Assembly (NCBI GenBank): GCA_946478915.1
Contig: CAMLER010000286.1
Coordinates: 1-6,683, forward strand
Source: an uncultured Chryseolinea sp.
Lineage (GTDB): Bacteria > Bacteroidota > Bacteroidia > Cytophagales > Cyclobacteriaceae
Direction: 5' to 3'
Length of the DNA: 6,683 nt
Part shown: piece after piece, positions 1 to 6,517 of the stretch
Position numbering within the stretch: the stretch's first letter is position 1
Layout of the letters: the number at the start of each line of letters is the position of its first letter
Notes under the pieces: generated by a model
Seen by the model: the letters and a program-made list of their open reading frames with translations, nothing else
What the model was told of the DNA's origin: nothing
The model's database searches: none
Translations under genes and position numbers: made by a program

Positions 1-41
1 ACCCCTGAAACACGCACACTCTTGGCTCGAGCGTCCTTCGC

Positions 42-83
42 TGTTCCTTGTTCAATGTTCGGTGTTTATTTGTTATTTGTTAT
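42..83. repeat. Degenerate heptanucleotide tandem repeat, array A
   Basis: Six consecutive seven-base units are in perfect register: TGTTCCT, TGTTCAA, TGTTCGG, TGTTTAT, TTGTTAT, TTGTTAT. The first three share TGTTC plus two variable bases, and the last two are identical. The array is non-coding on either strand as far as can be judged. It resembles in style the short tandemly repeated heptamers known from cyanobacteria, but no family assignment is made here. The last units contain GTTAT, the reverse complement of the ATAAC core of array B at 130-164. The periodicity is seen directly; function is unknown. Confidence 0.75.
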
Positions 84-129
84 TGCTGCAGATCTCAAAG
101 CATTATTGGACGCTTACAGCTATCAGACC

Positions 130-164
130 GGATAACGGATAACGAATCACGGATAACGGATAAA
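130..164. repeat. Heptanucleotide tandem repeat, array B (GGATAAC unit)
   Basis: Five seven-base units run in register: GGATAAC, GGATAAC, GAATCAC, GGATAAC, GGATAAA. Three are identical, one differs at the last base, and the central one differs at two positions. The array lies 46 bases after array A and has the same unit length but the opposite orientation, since the reverse complement of the unit is GTTATCC. Single copies of GAATCAC (1141-1147) and GGATAAC (1194-1200) also occur on the far side of the kinase gene. Function is unknown; a decayed or mobile simple-sequence element is possible. Confidence 0.85.
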
Positions 165-174
165 CATGCGCAAA

Positions 175-219
175 ATGACGTTTTATTAACGCATTCTTTT
201 CCAGCATAAAATCCGTCAT
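175..219. repeat. Imperfect inverted repeat upstream of the kinase gene
   Basis: The left arm at 175-186 (ATGACGTTTTAT) pairs with the right arm at 206-219. The right arm reads ATAAAA, then an unpaired TC, then CGTCAT, giving 12 base pairs with a two-base bulge and a 19-base loop. It ends four bases before the probable -7 promoter box at 224-231, so it covers the region where the -33 element would sit. It could be an operator, or a weak terminator of transcription entering from the left, since a short T run follows in 226-230. The pairing is seen directly; either role is inference. Confidence 0.4.
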
Positions 220-223
220 GAAA

Positions 224-231
224 TATTTTTG
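224..231 (+). promoter_or_regulatory. Candidate Bacteroidota -7 promoter box for the ROK kinase gene
   Basis: TATTTTTG is an exact match to the TAnnTTTG form of the -7 element used by the primary sigma factor of Bacteroidota. It lies 42 bases before the kinase ATG, which would leave a leader of roughly 30-40 bases. The -33 TTTG element is poorly matched: the best candidate is the TTTT/TTTC run at 197-201, spaced somewhat too far away. The hairpin at 175-219 abuts the box. This is plausible but unproven. Confidence 0.45.
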
Positions 232-273
232 TCTTAACACCCTCGTTACCGCGGGGCTACTAATCCGAAGCCA

Positions 274-1122
274 ATGACCATAGGCGTAGATTTGGGAGGA
301 ACTCATATACGTGCTGGCATCGACCAGCGAGGCCAGATAAGCAAACCAAAAAAGGAATTGTTTCGCACCAAAGCGTCACTATCCCAGACGTTAGATCAGT
401 TTACCGAATTCATCAGGCCGCTTGTATCGTCAGGAGGTAAAGGAATTGGAATCGGAGTGCCTTCGGTTGTTGATGTCGAAAAAGGTATTGTTTATAATGT
501 AGCGAACATTCCATCATGGGTAGAAGTCCCTTTGAAAGAGATTCTCGAGGAAGAGTTCAAGATACCTGTGCGTGTGAATAACGATGTGAATTGCTTTATC
601 CTCGGCGAGCATCGGTATGGAATGGCAAAAGGATTTAAGAATGTAGTTGGGATTTCCTGTGGAACAGGCCTGGGTTCGGGGATCATCATTAACAATGAGC
701 TTTATACCGGCGGTAACTGTGGCGCTGGGGAAATCGGACTTTTGCATTACCTGGACCATAATATCGAGTATTATGCCAGTGGCAATTTGTTCAGTTCATG
801 CTTTAACACTACTGCGGAAGCGGCACATCAACTTGCTTTGCAGGGTGATGAATCTGCTAAAGAATCGTGGCGTGTATTTGGGTCGCATCTCGCTGAAGCG
901 ATAAAAAGCGTCGTTTTTACTTATGATCCGGAGGCAATCGTGCTGGGGGGGTCGCTCTCCAAAGCTTTTAACCTCTTTGCGGAAGCAATGATGGCTTCGC
1001 TTCGCGATTTTCCATACCCTAAGTCCATTGCTAAGCTGCAGATATATCAATCGAAGAATCCGGATATCAGCCTTTTGGGGGCTGCCGCACTTTGTGGAAG
1101 GGAAACTGGCACTATTCGCTGA
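274..1122 (+). CDS. ROK-family sugar kinase (glucokinase-like), variant without the zinc cysteine cluster
   Basis: This 282-residue cytoplasmic protein probably transfers phosphate from ATP to a hexose or amino sugar; the substrate is not readable from sequence. The N-terminal phosphate-binding motif is DLGGT at residues 6-10. The catalytic aspartate is D104 in VNNDVN, GTGLGSGI spans about 130-137, and a late nucleotide-site motif IVLGGSLS lies near 222-229. E153 (AGEIG) and E165 (EYYASG) match the two sugar-contacting glutamates of the family. The histidine usually found after AGEIG is L156, and the CxCGxxGCxE zinc motif is missing because that loop is shortened. There is no N-terminal helix-turn-helix, so it is a kinase-type rather than a repressor-type ROK protein. 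ATG 274 is the only ATG after an in-frame stop at 235-237, and it places DLGGT at the expected position; no clear Shine-Dalgarno is present. The length is slightly below the usual 290-320. It precedes a SusCD pair on the same strand, 250 bases away, so a role in using the imported sugar is inference. Confidence 0.88.
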   Translation: MTIGVDLGGTHIRAGIDQRGQISKPKKELFRTKASLSQTLDQFTEFIRPLVSSGGKGIGIGVPSVVDVEKGIVYNVANIPSWVEVPLKEILEEEFKIPVRVNNDVNCFILGEHRYGMAKGFKNVVGISCGTGLGSGIIINNELYTGGNCGAGEIGLLHYLDHNIEYYASGNLFSSCFNTTAEAAHQLALQGDESAKESWRVFGSHLAEAIKSVVFTYDPEAIVLGGSLSKAFNLFAEAMMASLRDFPYPKSIAKLQIYQSKNPDISLLGAAALCGRETGTIR

Positions 1123-1224
1123 ACTCCCTTGAGCAGGTCAGAATCACTGGTTACCCGGAGAAAAATGTGGAAGGTCTGCGCAAATGCTGCATCGGATAAC
1201 GCAAAATGCGAACATGGCCAACTT

Positions 1225-1249
1225 TTAAATGGCGACATTTAAGTACTTA
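1225..1249. promoter_or_regulatory. Overlapping palindromes, possible operator upstream of the SusC-like gene
   Basis: TTAAATG at 1225-1231 and CATTTAA at 1236-1242 form a perfect seven-base inverted repeat around the spacer GCGA. Overlapping its right arm is a ten-base perfect palindrome, TAAGTACTTA, at 1240-1249. The pair lies about 75-100 bases upstream of the best -7-like box for the transporter gene, a typical place for an activator site. The symmetry is seen directly. The regulatory role is inference, and no regulator is encoded in the window. Confidence 0.35.
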
Positions 1250-1322
1250 TCGCAGAACCGCGGTGCAATTGAGATTATCCGAAGGTTCGATTTTTAACAC
1301 AGTAGTAACGCAACCGAAACAC

Positions 1323-1330
1323 TATTTTAG
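1323..1330 (+). promoter_or_regulatory. Weak candidate -7 box for the SusC-like gene
   Basis: TATTTTAG matches TAnnTTTG at all but one fixed position and lies 42 bases before the SusC-like ATG. No TTTG-like -33 element is found at the expected distance; the nearest T run, at 1291-1295, is too far upstream. If this promoter is real it may need an activator or an alternative sigma factor. Confidence 0.25.
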
Positions 1331-1372
1331 TTTAAAATAAAAAACTTGAGACCGAATATTAACTAACCATCT

Positions 1373-4300
1373 ATGAATCTAAATTTTTACAAGAACAAAC
1401 CGCGAACGAGGATTTTATTTTCCTTTTTCGCGGCCATGCTGTTTGTCAGCCAGGCAATCGCAGGACCTCCGAGTCCGGCGGTAACAGTATCCGGGAAAGT
1501 AACCGCTGCCGATGATGGCAGTCCCTTGCCCGGGGTTAACGTCTATGTGAAGGGAACGCAGGTTGGAACCATCACAAATGGCGAGGGTAATTACACGCTC
1601 ACTACTGATGAGGAAAATGGCATTCTTGTTTTTTCCTACATCGGATATGCTACAGCCGAGGTAGCCATCGGCGGAAGAACTACGATTGATATCGTTCTCG
1701 AGCCTAGCCTTGAATCTCTTGATGAAGTGGTAGTCACTGCGTTGGGTATTAAGCGTGAAGAGAAATCATTGGGTTATTCTGTTGGAAAAGTAGATGGAAG
1801 TGACCTTACCAGGATTGCTCAGGAAAATGTTCTAAACGGTTTGGCAGGAAAAGTTCCAGGTGTTACAATTAGCTCTGTGGGCGGTACAGGTTCCTCAGTG
1901 AGTATGGTGATCCGCGGCGCCACTTCACTTGTGAATGATAATCAGCCACTTTTTGTAATTGATGGCGTACCAGTAGCCAATACGTTAAACAACGTAACGG
2001 AAATTGGTAGAGATAACAAGGTGGACTACGGTAACGCGATCTCCAACTTGAATTCTGAAGACATAGAAAGCATTTCTGTATTGAAAGGTCCCAGTGCCGC
2101 AGCCTTGTACGGATCGCGAGCTGGTAACGGAGTTGTTCTGATCACAACAAAGGGCGCGAAATCTGATAAGCTAACGGTATCCTTAAACTCCAATACTGTT
2201 TTTGACGTACCCTTCAAATACCTGGACATGCACTCCAAATATGCAACCGGTATATTACCATTTACACCCGACAACAATCCATACCCAGGTGGTATACTCC
2301 AAATAGATGAAGGTTCTGCAGGTGGTGTCGGGCCGGAACTGGACAAGGGTTACAACGCCATCCAATGGAACAGTCCTCTCGACGAAAATGGAGACCCAAT
2401 ACCCACTCCGTTGGTTTCACACCCTAACAATGTGCGCAATTTCGTTCAAACCGGTATCACTACTACGAATGGGATATCAATTGCCAAAGGTGGCGAACAG
2501 CTTTCCTATAGGTTGTCCTATTCTAATATGAACAACAGAGGTATCGTTCCTAACTCTGACCTGTTTAGAAACTCGCTGAACCTCAACACTTCTGTTAAAG
2601 CAAGTGAAAAATTAAGAATTAGTTCTAACCTGGATTTCAGCAGGAACAATTCGAACAACAGGCCATCAGGCAACAGGGGAAGCAATCCGCTGCAGTGGGC
2701 TTACGCAGTGTCGCCGCACATTGACATTCGCGATCTGAGAAATTACTGGGCTCCGGGTCAGGAAGGATTACAGCAGCTTTCGCAGGCACCTGGTGATTAC
2801 AACAATCCCTGGTTCCTTGCTTACGAGGTTAACAATAGTTTCGTCCGGGATCGTTTATTCGGAAACATTAAAGCAGAATATCAAATTACTCCTGAATTTA
2901 GTTTCATGGCGCGTTATGCATTGGATACTTACAATGAAAAGCGTGAAACGAAGATCGGGAATAGCTACACTGGTGAACCAAGAGGTGCATACGGCGTTGT
3001 AAACCTGAAAAGGTATGAGCGCAATGCTGACTTCCTGGCTACTTATCAGAAACAGCTTTCTAATTTTAGCTTGACTACCTCTATCGGAGGAAATGCAAGG
3101 TTTAGCGAAACGAGTGATATTAGTTCACAAAGCAGAAGCGGTACTGGATTGATCATACCAAATTTGTTCACCATCCAAAATATTGCTCCGGCAAATCTTC
3201 AATACAGCAGCTATGGCTCTGAAAAGGCTGTACACAGTGTCTATGGATTGATCAACGTTGGTTATAAAGACATGATCTATTTGGATGTGACAGGTCGCAA
3301 TGATTGGTCAAGTACGTTGCCAGAGTCAAACCGTTCTTATTTTTATCCATCAGCATCGCTCAGTGTTTTGATCAATGAAATGGTAAATATATCTCAGAGT
3401 CTTGATCTGTTGAAGTTGAGAGCCGGTATCGCTGAAGCTGGAAATGACACAGATCCTTACAGCCTTGTAAATGTGATGAGCAACATGGAGGCATGGGGAG
3501 GTATAACCCGCCTATCGAAATCAGGCACGATTCTTTTACCCAATCTTAAGCCCGAGCGTGCAACTTCAATCGACCTGGGCGTTGACGTGAAACTTTTCCG
3601 CGACCGACTCAGATTCTCTGGAACATATTATCAGATCGAAAATGAGAACCAGATTGTGACTACGAAACTTGCTCCGTCCTCTGGTTATACCTCTATGAAT
3701 TTCAACGCAGGATTGTTGGTTAGCAAAGGCGTTGAGTTGGCATTGGGTGCCACTCCGTTCGATAGAAATGGAATCCGGTGGGATGTTAATACGAACTGGT
3801 CAACTAACAGAACCACAATTGAAGAGCTCACAGAAGATCTTGACCGTTTCCAGCTTTGGTCGGATGCAAAAGGAGGAGCCTGGACCTATGTTGGTGAGGA
3901 GATCGGTGATTTGTACGATGCAAAACTTATTACAGTTGAAGACAAGAGCTCACCATACTACGGTTACCCTATATTAAATGAAGATGGATCATGGCAGGCT
4001 ATCAGCGCTGGTAACACAAAGAATAAGATCGGTAACTTCAACCCTGATTTTATCATGGGCTTGCAGACTTCGCTGAGCTACAAAGCTTTCACGCTTAATC
4101 TTGCTTTCGAATGGCGCAGTGGTGGCGATTTTGTCTCACAGACTTATCGTTACGGAGAATCGGATCTTAAAACTCAAAGGTTCCTCGACAACCTGATCCA
4201 TCCCGGAGGCAGATCCGGAGATGAACTCAGAGATTATCTGGTGGATAATAACCTCGTTGTTGTGGGTGACAAGTTCAATATTGTCGGTGGTCCAACTGAG

Positions 4301-4765
4301 GAATACGGTGGATTCCCTTTTGAATATGGAGGTAATACATATCCTTATGGCGTATTCAATCCTGGAGTAATTGCTGAATATGATGATGATGGAAACATCA
4401 TTGGTTATACTGAAAATCTTGGCGGACCCGGCACTAAGATCATCCCTTACGGTGATAATTACCCTTGGGATTACACGAAGGCAGCGATGTTCGACGCTTC
4501 GTTTATAAAACTTCGCGAAGTATCGCTTTCCTATGCGATCCCTTCAGGTCTTGTAAAAAGGCTTGGATTGCAGAACGCAAGTTTGTCTGTCTACAGCCGG
4601 AACATCATGTTGTGGACGAAGGCGAAGATAGGTGTAGATCCAGAAACAGCCTTCCAGCATGAGGCTAACAGGCAGGCAGGCACGCAGTTTAAACAAGGTA
4701 TCGAAAGATACAATGTTACCCCTTGGGTTATTCCTATCGGATTCAAACTTGGCTTAACTTTTTAA
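1373..4765 (+). CDS. SusC/RagA-family TonB-dependent outer-membrane transporter
   Basis: This 1130-residue protein should form the outer-membrane channel that imports a ligand captured by its SusD partner, powered by TonB-ExbBD. A signal peptide spans about residues 1-30 (basic start, hydrophobic core, AIA before G31). A carboxypeptidase-D-regulatory-like domain spans about 38-110. A TonB box (EVVVTAL) lies at 118-124. The plug domain occupies about 131-262, with the hallmarks LFVIDGVP (193-200) and VLKGPSAAALYGSRAGNG (236-253). The remainder is beta-barrel, ending in GFKLGLTF, with the terminal phenylalanine typical of barrel proteins. No STN domain precedes the TonB box, so direct signalling to an anti-sigma factor is unlikely. 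A long Gly/Tyr-rich stretch (about 972-1035), including YDDDGN at 1003-1008, probably forms an extracellular loop late in the barrel. ATG 1373 is chosen because it begins the signal peptide; the preceding bases are AT-rich with no Shine-Dalgarno. The frame is intact and the length normal to slightly long. The gene is followed 12 bases later by the SusD-like gene, so the two are almost certainly co-transcribed. The substrate is unknown. Confidence 0.96.
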   Translation: MNLNFYKNKPRTRILFSFFAAMLFVSQAIAGPPSPAVTVSGKVTAADDGSPLPGVNVYVKGTQVGTITNGEGNYTLTTDEENGILVFSYIGYATAEVAIGGRTTIDIVLEPSLESLDEVVVTALGIKREEKSLGYSVGKVDGSDLTRIAQENVLNGLAGKVPGVTISSVGGTGSSVSMVIRGATSLVNDNQPLFVIDGVPVANTLNNVTEIGRDNKVDYGNAISNLNSEDIESISVLKGPSAAALYGSRAGNGVVLITTKGAKSDKLTVSLNSNTVFDVPFKYLDMHSKYATGILPFTPDNNPYPGGILQIDEGSAGGVGPELDKGYNAIQWNSPLDENGDPIPTPLVSHPNNVRNFVQTGITTTNGISIAKGGEQLSYRLSYSNMNNRGIVPNSDLFRNSLNLNTSVKASEKLRISSNLDFSRNNSNNRPSGNRGSNPLQWAYAVSPHIDIRDLRNYWAPGQEGLQQLSQAPGDYNNPWFLAYEVNNSFVRDRLFGNIKAEYQITPEFSFMARYALDTYNEKRETKIGNSYTGEPRGAYGVVNLKRYERNADFLATYQKQLSNFSLTTSIGGNARFSETSDISSQSRSGTGLIIPNLFTIQNIAPANLQYSSYGSEKAVHSVYGLINVGYKDMIYLDVTGRNDWSSTLPESNRSYFYPSASLSVLINEMVNISQSLDLLKLRAGIAEAGNDTDPYSLVNVMSNMEAWGGITRLSKSGTILLPNLKPERATSIDLGVDVKLFRDRLRFSGTYYQIENENQIVTTKLAPSSGYTSMNFNAGLLVSKGVELALGATPFDRNGIRWDVNTNWSTNRTTIEELTEDLDRFQLWSDAKGGAWTYVGEEIGDLYDAKLITVEDKSSPYYGYPILNEDGSWQAISAGNTKNKIGNFNPDFIMGLQTSLSYKAFTLNLAFEWRSGGDFVSQTYRYGESDLKTQRFLDNLIHPGGRSGDELRDYLVDNNLVVVGDKFNIVGGPTEEYGGFPFEYGGNTYPYGVFNPGVIAEYDDDGNIIGYTENLGGPGTKIIPYGDNYPWDYTKAAMFDASFIKLREVSLSYAIPSGLVKRLGLQNASLSVYSRNIMLWTKAKIGVDPETAFQHEANRQAGTQFKQGIERYNVTPWVIPIGFKLGLTF

Positions 4766-4768
4766 GGA
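4764..4768 (+). promoter_or_regulatory. Possible ribosome binding site for the SusD-like gene
   Basis: AAGGA overlaps the SusC-like stop codon and lies nine bases before ATG 4778. It is the only Shine-Dalgarno-like sequence found ahead of a gene start here. It favours ATG 4778 over the in-frame ATGs at 4787 and 4793. Bacteroidota depend little on Shine-Dalgarno pairing, so its weight is limited. Confidence 0.4.
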
Positions 4769-4777
4769 TCTGAAAAC

Positions 4778-6433
4778 ATGAACATTATGATTATGAAGAA
4801 TAAAAAGTTTCTCTTGTCGGTTGTCCTCTTGTGTTCGCTTTTCATTTCATGCGAAGATCTGACGGAAACGAATGAGAACCCTAACGGTGTACAACCTGAG
4901 GTTGTAAACCCAAATCTTGTGTTGCCTTCGGTTTTAACGGAAGCAGGAAAGCTTTACGTAAATCTTGGCTATCAGGATATCGCTGGAGTAGTTCAGCACA
5001 CACAAAAAGATGCCTGGTCCGGTGGTCACAACGATTATGATTGGGGAGGCAGCCAGGATTGGGGACCATATTATTCCGTCCTCAGAAATAACGCACTGGT
5101 ATATGATAGAGCTGTTGAATTAGACATGGAGTTTCATCAGGGTGTATCGCTTGTGATGAAGTCCTTTATGTTCGGTTTGATCACGGATCTTTGGGGAGAC
5201 GCGCCTTACACAAATGCTTTGAAGGGAGAATTGCTGGGTGGTGAAAATATCAAGCCCTCATACGACAGTCAGGAAACAATCTATGCCGGAATTATTGCCG
5301 ACCTGGAAACGGCGAACACACTGTTATCTCAAAAAAGCGAAGATTATAACGGTATTGTGGAAAATGCAGACGTCTATTATAAAGGCGATCCCGCTAAATG
5401 GAGAAAATTTGCAAACTCGCTTATGTTGCGGTATTACATGAGGATTTCAGATAAGAAATCGGATGTTGCAAAAGCTGGTATTGAAAAGATCGTAAATAAT
5501 CCTGATCAATATCCGATCATTTCTTCACCTGGAGACGATGCTGCAATGCCATTCCCCGGTAACAGCGCTGACAATTCATGGCCGGCTAACACAGTTTCAG
5601 ATGCAAGTGGTAGTAACTATAGACGTATTAAAATGGGAGCAACGCTGGTGGAAGCTCTTCAGGCTAAAGATGATCCGCGCATTGGCGTTTGGGCCAATAA
5701 AGTTCAGGTCCCTCTCGTTGTTGATGCAGGCTTGCCAGCTGGAACCGATGAAATTGTAGATGGTGTACGTTACCTTTCTCCGGATAAGGTTGGCGATACT
5801 CCTGTTGATACCGATCCAGAATATGTCGGAGTTCCTACTAGCTTTTCAGCGCTTCCATCCACATATAACTTAAATCCGACACCTGGTCAAACGTCAAATA
5901 ACCCACACGTTTCTTTTCTGAACGACATCTACAAGGCGGCCTCAGGACCGCTGCTGAAGGCCAGATTGCTGTCCGCGGCAGAAGTTCATTTTATACTGGC
6001 CGAAGCGGCATTGAAGGGATGGAATACAGGGGATGCTGAATCGCACTATGAATCCGCTATTCAAGCTTCGTTTCAGACATGGGGTGTTGGCAGCGAGTTT
6101 GATACGTACATTGCAGGTCCAGAAGTTGCATATAATGGAACGTTAGAGCAATTGATGGAGCAAAAATGGATTGCCAGCTGGACTGCCGCGACAGAAGCTT
6201 GGTTTGATTTTCGAAGGACAGGATTACCTGCTTTAACAGCCGGGCCCGCTGCAAAGCGTAGCGTACTTCCGGTTCGTTTCTACTATATGCAGGATGAACT
6301 TATGTTAAACGCAGATAACGCAGAACAAGCACTGAATAGCCTTGAAGTCACAGGATATACTCAGGCCGATGGCAAAAACAGCGCATGGTCTAAACCTTGG
6401 CTGGTTCAAGGCACTGGTAAGCCGTGGAATTAA
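4778..6433 (+). CDS. SusD/RagB-family nutrient-binding outer-membrane lipoprotein (SusD-like_2 type)
   Basis: This 551-residue surface lipoprotein is the lid and ligand-binding partner of the upstream SusC-like channel. Residues 1-24 form a lipoprotein signal (KNKK, then a hydrophobic stretch) ending in LFIS before C25, the likely lipidated cysteine. The acidic E26-D27 just after it fits the Bacteroidota surface-export signal. Family hallmarks are TNENPNG (31-37), DLWGDAPYTNAL (137-148), GDPAKWRKFANSLMLRYYMR (203-222), RLLSAAEVHFILAEA (396-410), KWIASWTAATEAWFDFRRTG (from 463) and the C-terminal NSAWSKPWLVQGTGKPW. These point to the SusD-like_2 branch rather than classic starch-binding SusD. 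An aromatic-rich segment at about 80-99 (W80, W89, W95, Y87, Y98, Y99) may contribute to ligand binding, which is inference. ATG 4778 is used; ATGs at 4787 and 4793 would also leave a working signal peptide. The gene is intact and followed directly by a strong terminator, so it is the last gene of its transcript. Confidence 0.95.
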   Translation: MNIMIMKNKKFLLSVVLLCSLFISCEDLTETNENPNGVQPEVVNPNLVLPSVLTEAGKLYVNLGYQDIAGVVQHTQKDAWSGGHNDYDWGGSQDWGPYYSVLRNNALVYDRAVELDMEFHQGVSLVMKSFMFGLITDLWGDAPYTNALKGELLGGENIKPSYDSQETIYAGIIADLETANTLLSQKSEDYNGIVENADVYYKGDPAKWRKFANSLMLRYYMRISDKKSDVAKAGIEKIVNNPDQYPIISSPGDDAAMPFPGNSADNSWPANTVSDASGSNYRRIKMGATLVEALQAKDDPRIGVWANKVQVPLVVDAGLPAGTDEIVDGVRYLSPDKVGDTPVDTDPEYVGVPTSFSALPSTYNLNPTPGQTSNNPHVSFLNDIYKAASGPLLKARLLSAAEVHFILAEAALKGWNTGDAESHYESAIQASFQTWGVGSEFDTYIAGPEVAYNGTLEQLMEQKWIASWTAATEAWFDFRRTGLPALTAGPAAKRSVLPVRFYYMQDELMLNADNAEQALNSLEVTGYTQADGKNSAWSKPWLVQGTGKPWN

Positions 6434-6453
6434 AACATGTTTAGGGTAGGGTT

Positions 6454-6486
6454 AAAAATAGCGAGGCATGGCTTCGCTATTTTTTT
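6454..6486 (+). terminator. Intrinsic terminator after the SusC/SusD pair
   Basis: AAAAATAGCGA (6454-6464) pairs perfectly with TCGCTATTTTT (6474-6484). Counting one G-T wobble and two further G-C pairs, the stem reaches 14 base pairs around a three-base ATG loop (6468-6470). A run of seven T follows from 6480. It begins 21 bases after the SusD-like stop codon. It should end the SusCD transcript and separate it from the gene starting at 6518. The complementary strand carries a shorter T run, so some bidirectional activity is possible. Confidence 0.9.
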
Positions 6487-6517
6487 ATTTATTTCTGGTA
6501 CTTAAATCTTTTTGTGA

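Larger units (their letters stand above)
1123..1372. other. Intergenic region between the kinase and SusC-like genes
   Basis: This 250-base region has no convincing gene and no convincing intrinsic terminator after the kinase. It contains single copies of the heptamers GAATCAC (1141-1147) and GGATAAC (1194-1200), the small inverted repeat CGCA-AAA-TGCG at 1200-1210, and the palindrome pair at 1225-1249. The last 50 bases before the SusC-like start are AT-rich, with no Shine-Dalgarno, as is usual for Bacteroidota. Its length and content suggest that the transporter pair has its own promoter, although read-through from the kinase is not excluded. Confidence 0.6.

Noticed and set aside
1..135. 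Plus-strand frame open from the window edge to the stop at 133-135, which could be the end of an upstream gene
   Set aside because: The frame passes through the degenerate heptamer array, and a second frame is also open across the same bases. The predicted peptide looks like chance coding, so a 3-prime end of a gene cannot be supported.
42..164. CRISPR array
   Set aside because: The repeats are seven bases long with no spacers; CRISPR repeats are over 20 bases with unique spacers of similar length.
103..306. Minus-strand open frame of 67 codons covering the upstream region and the kinase start
   Set aside because: It runs through the heptamer array and the promoter region and overlaps the conserved DLGGT-encoding start of the kinase. 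The translation has no recognisable features.
274..1122. NagC/XylR-type ROK transcriptional repressor
   Set aside because: The protein starts directly at the phosphate-binding motif and has no N-terminal helix-turn-helix domain.
1123..1180. Intrinsic terminator after the kinase gene
   Set aside because: No stem followed by a T run is found directly after the stop codon; read-through into the intergenic region therefore cannot be excluded.
2026..2346. Minus-strand open frame of 106 codons inside the SusC-like gene, and other overlapping open frames in both long genes
   Set aside because: They lie entirely within well-supported coding sequence and have no family signature or start signals; they are shadows of the real frames.
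1373..4765. FecA-type signalling transporter linked to a sigma/anti-sigma pair
   Set aside because: No STN domain lies before the TonB box. The N-terminal domain is of the carboxypeptidase-regulatory type, and no sigma or anti-sigma gene is in the window.
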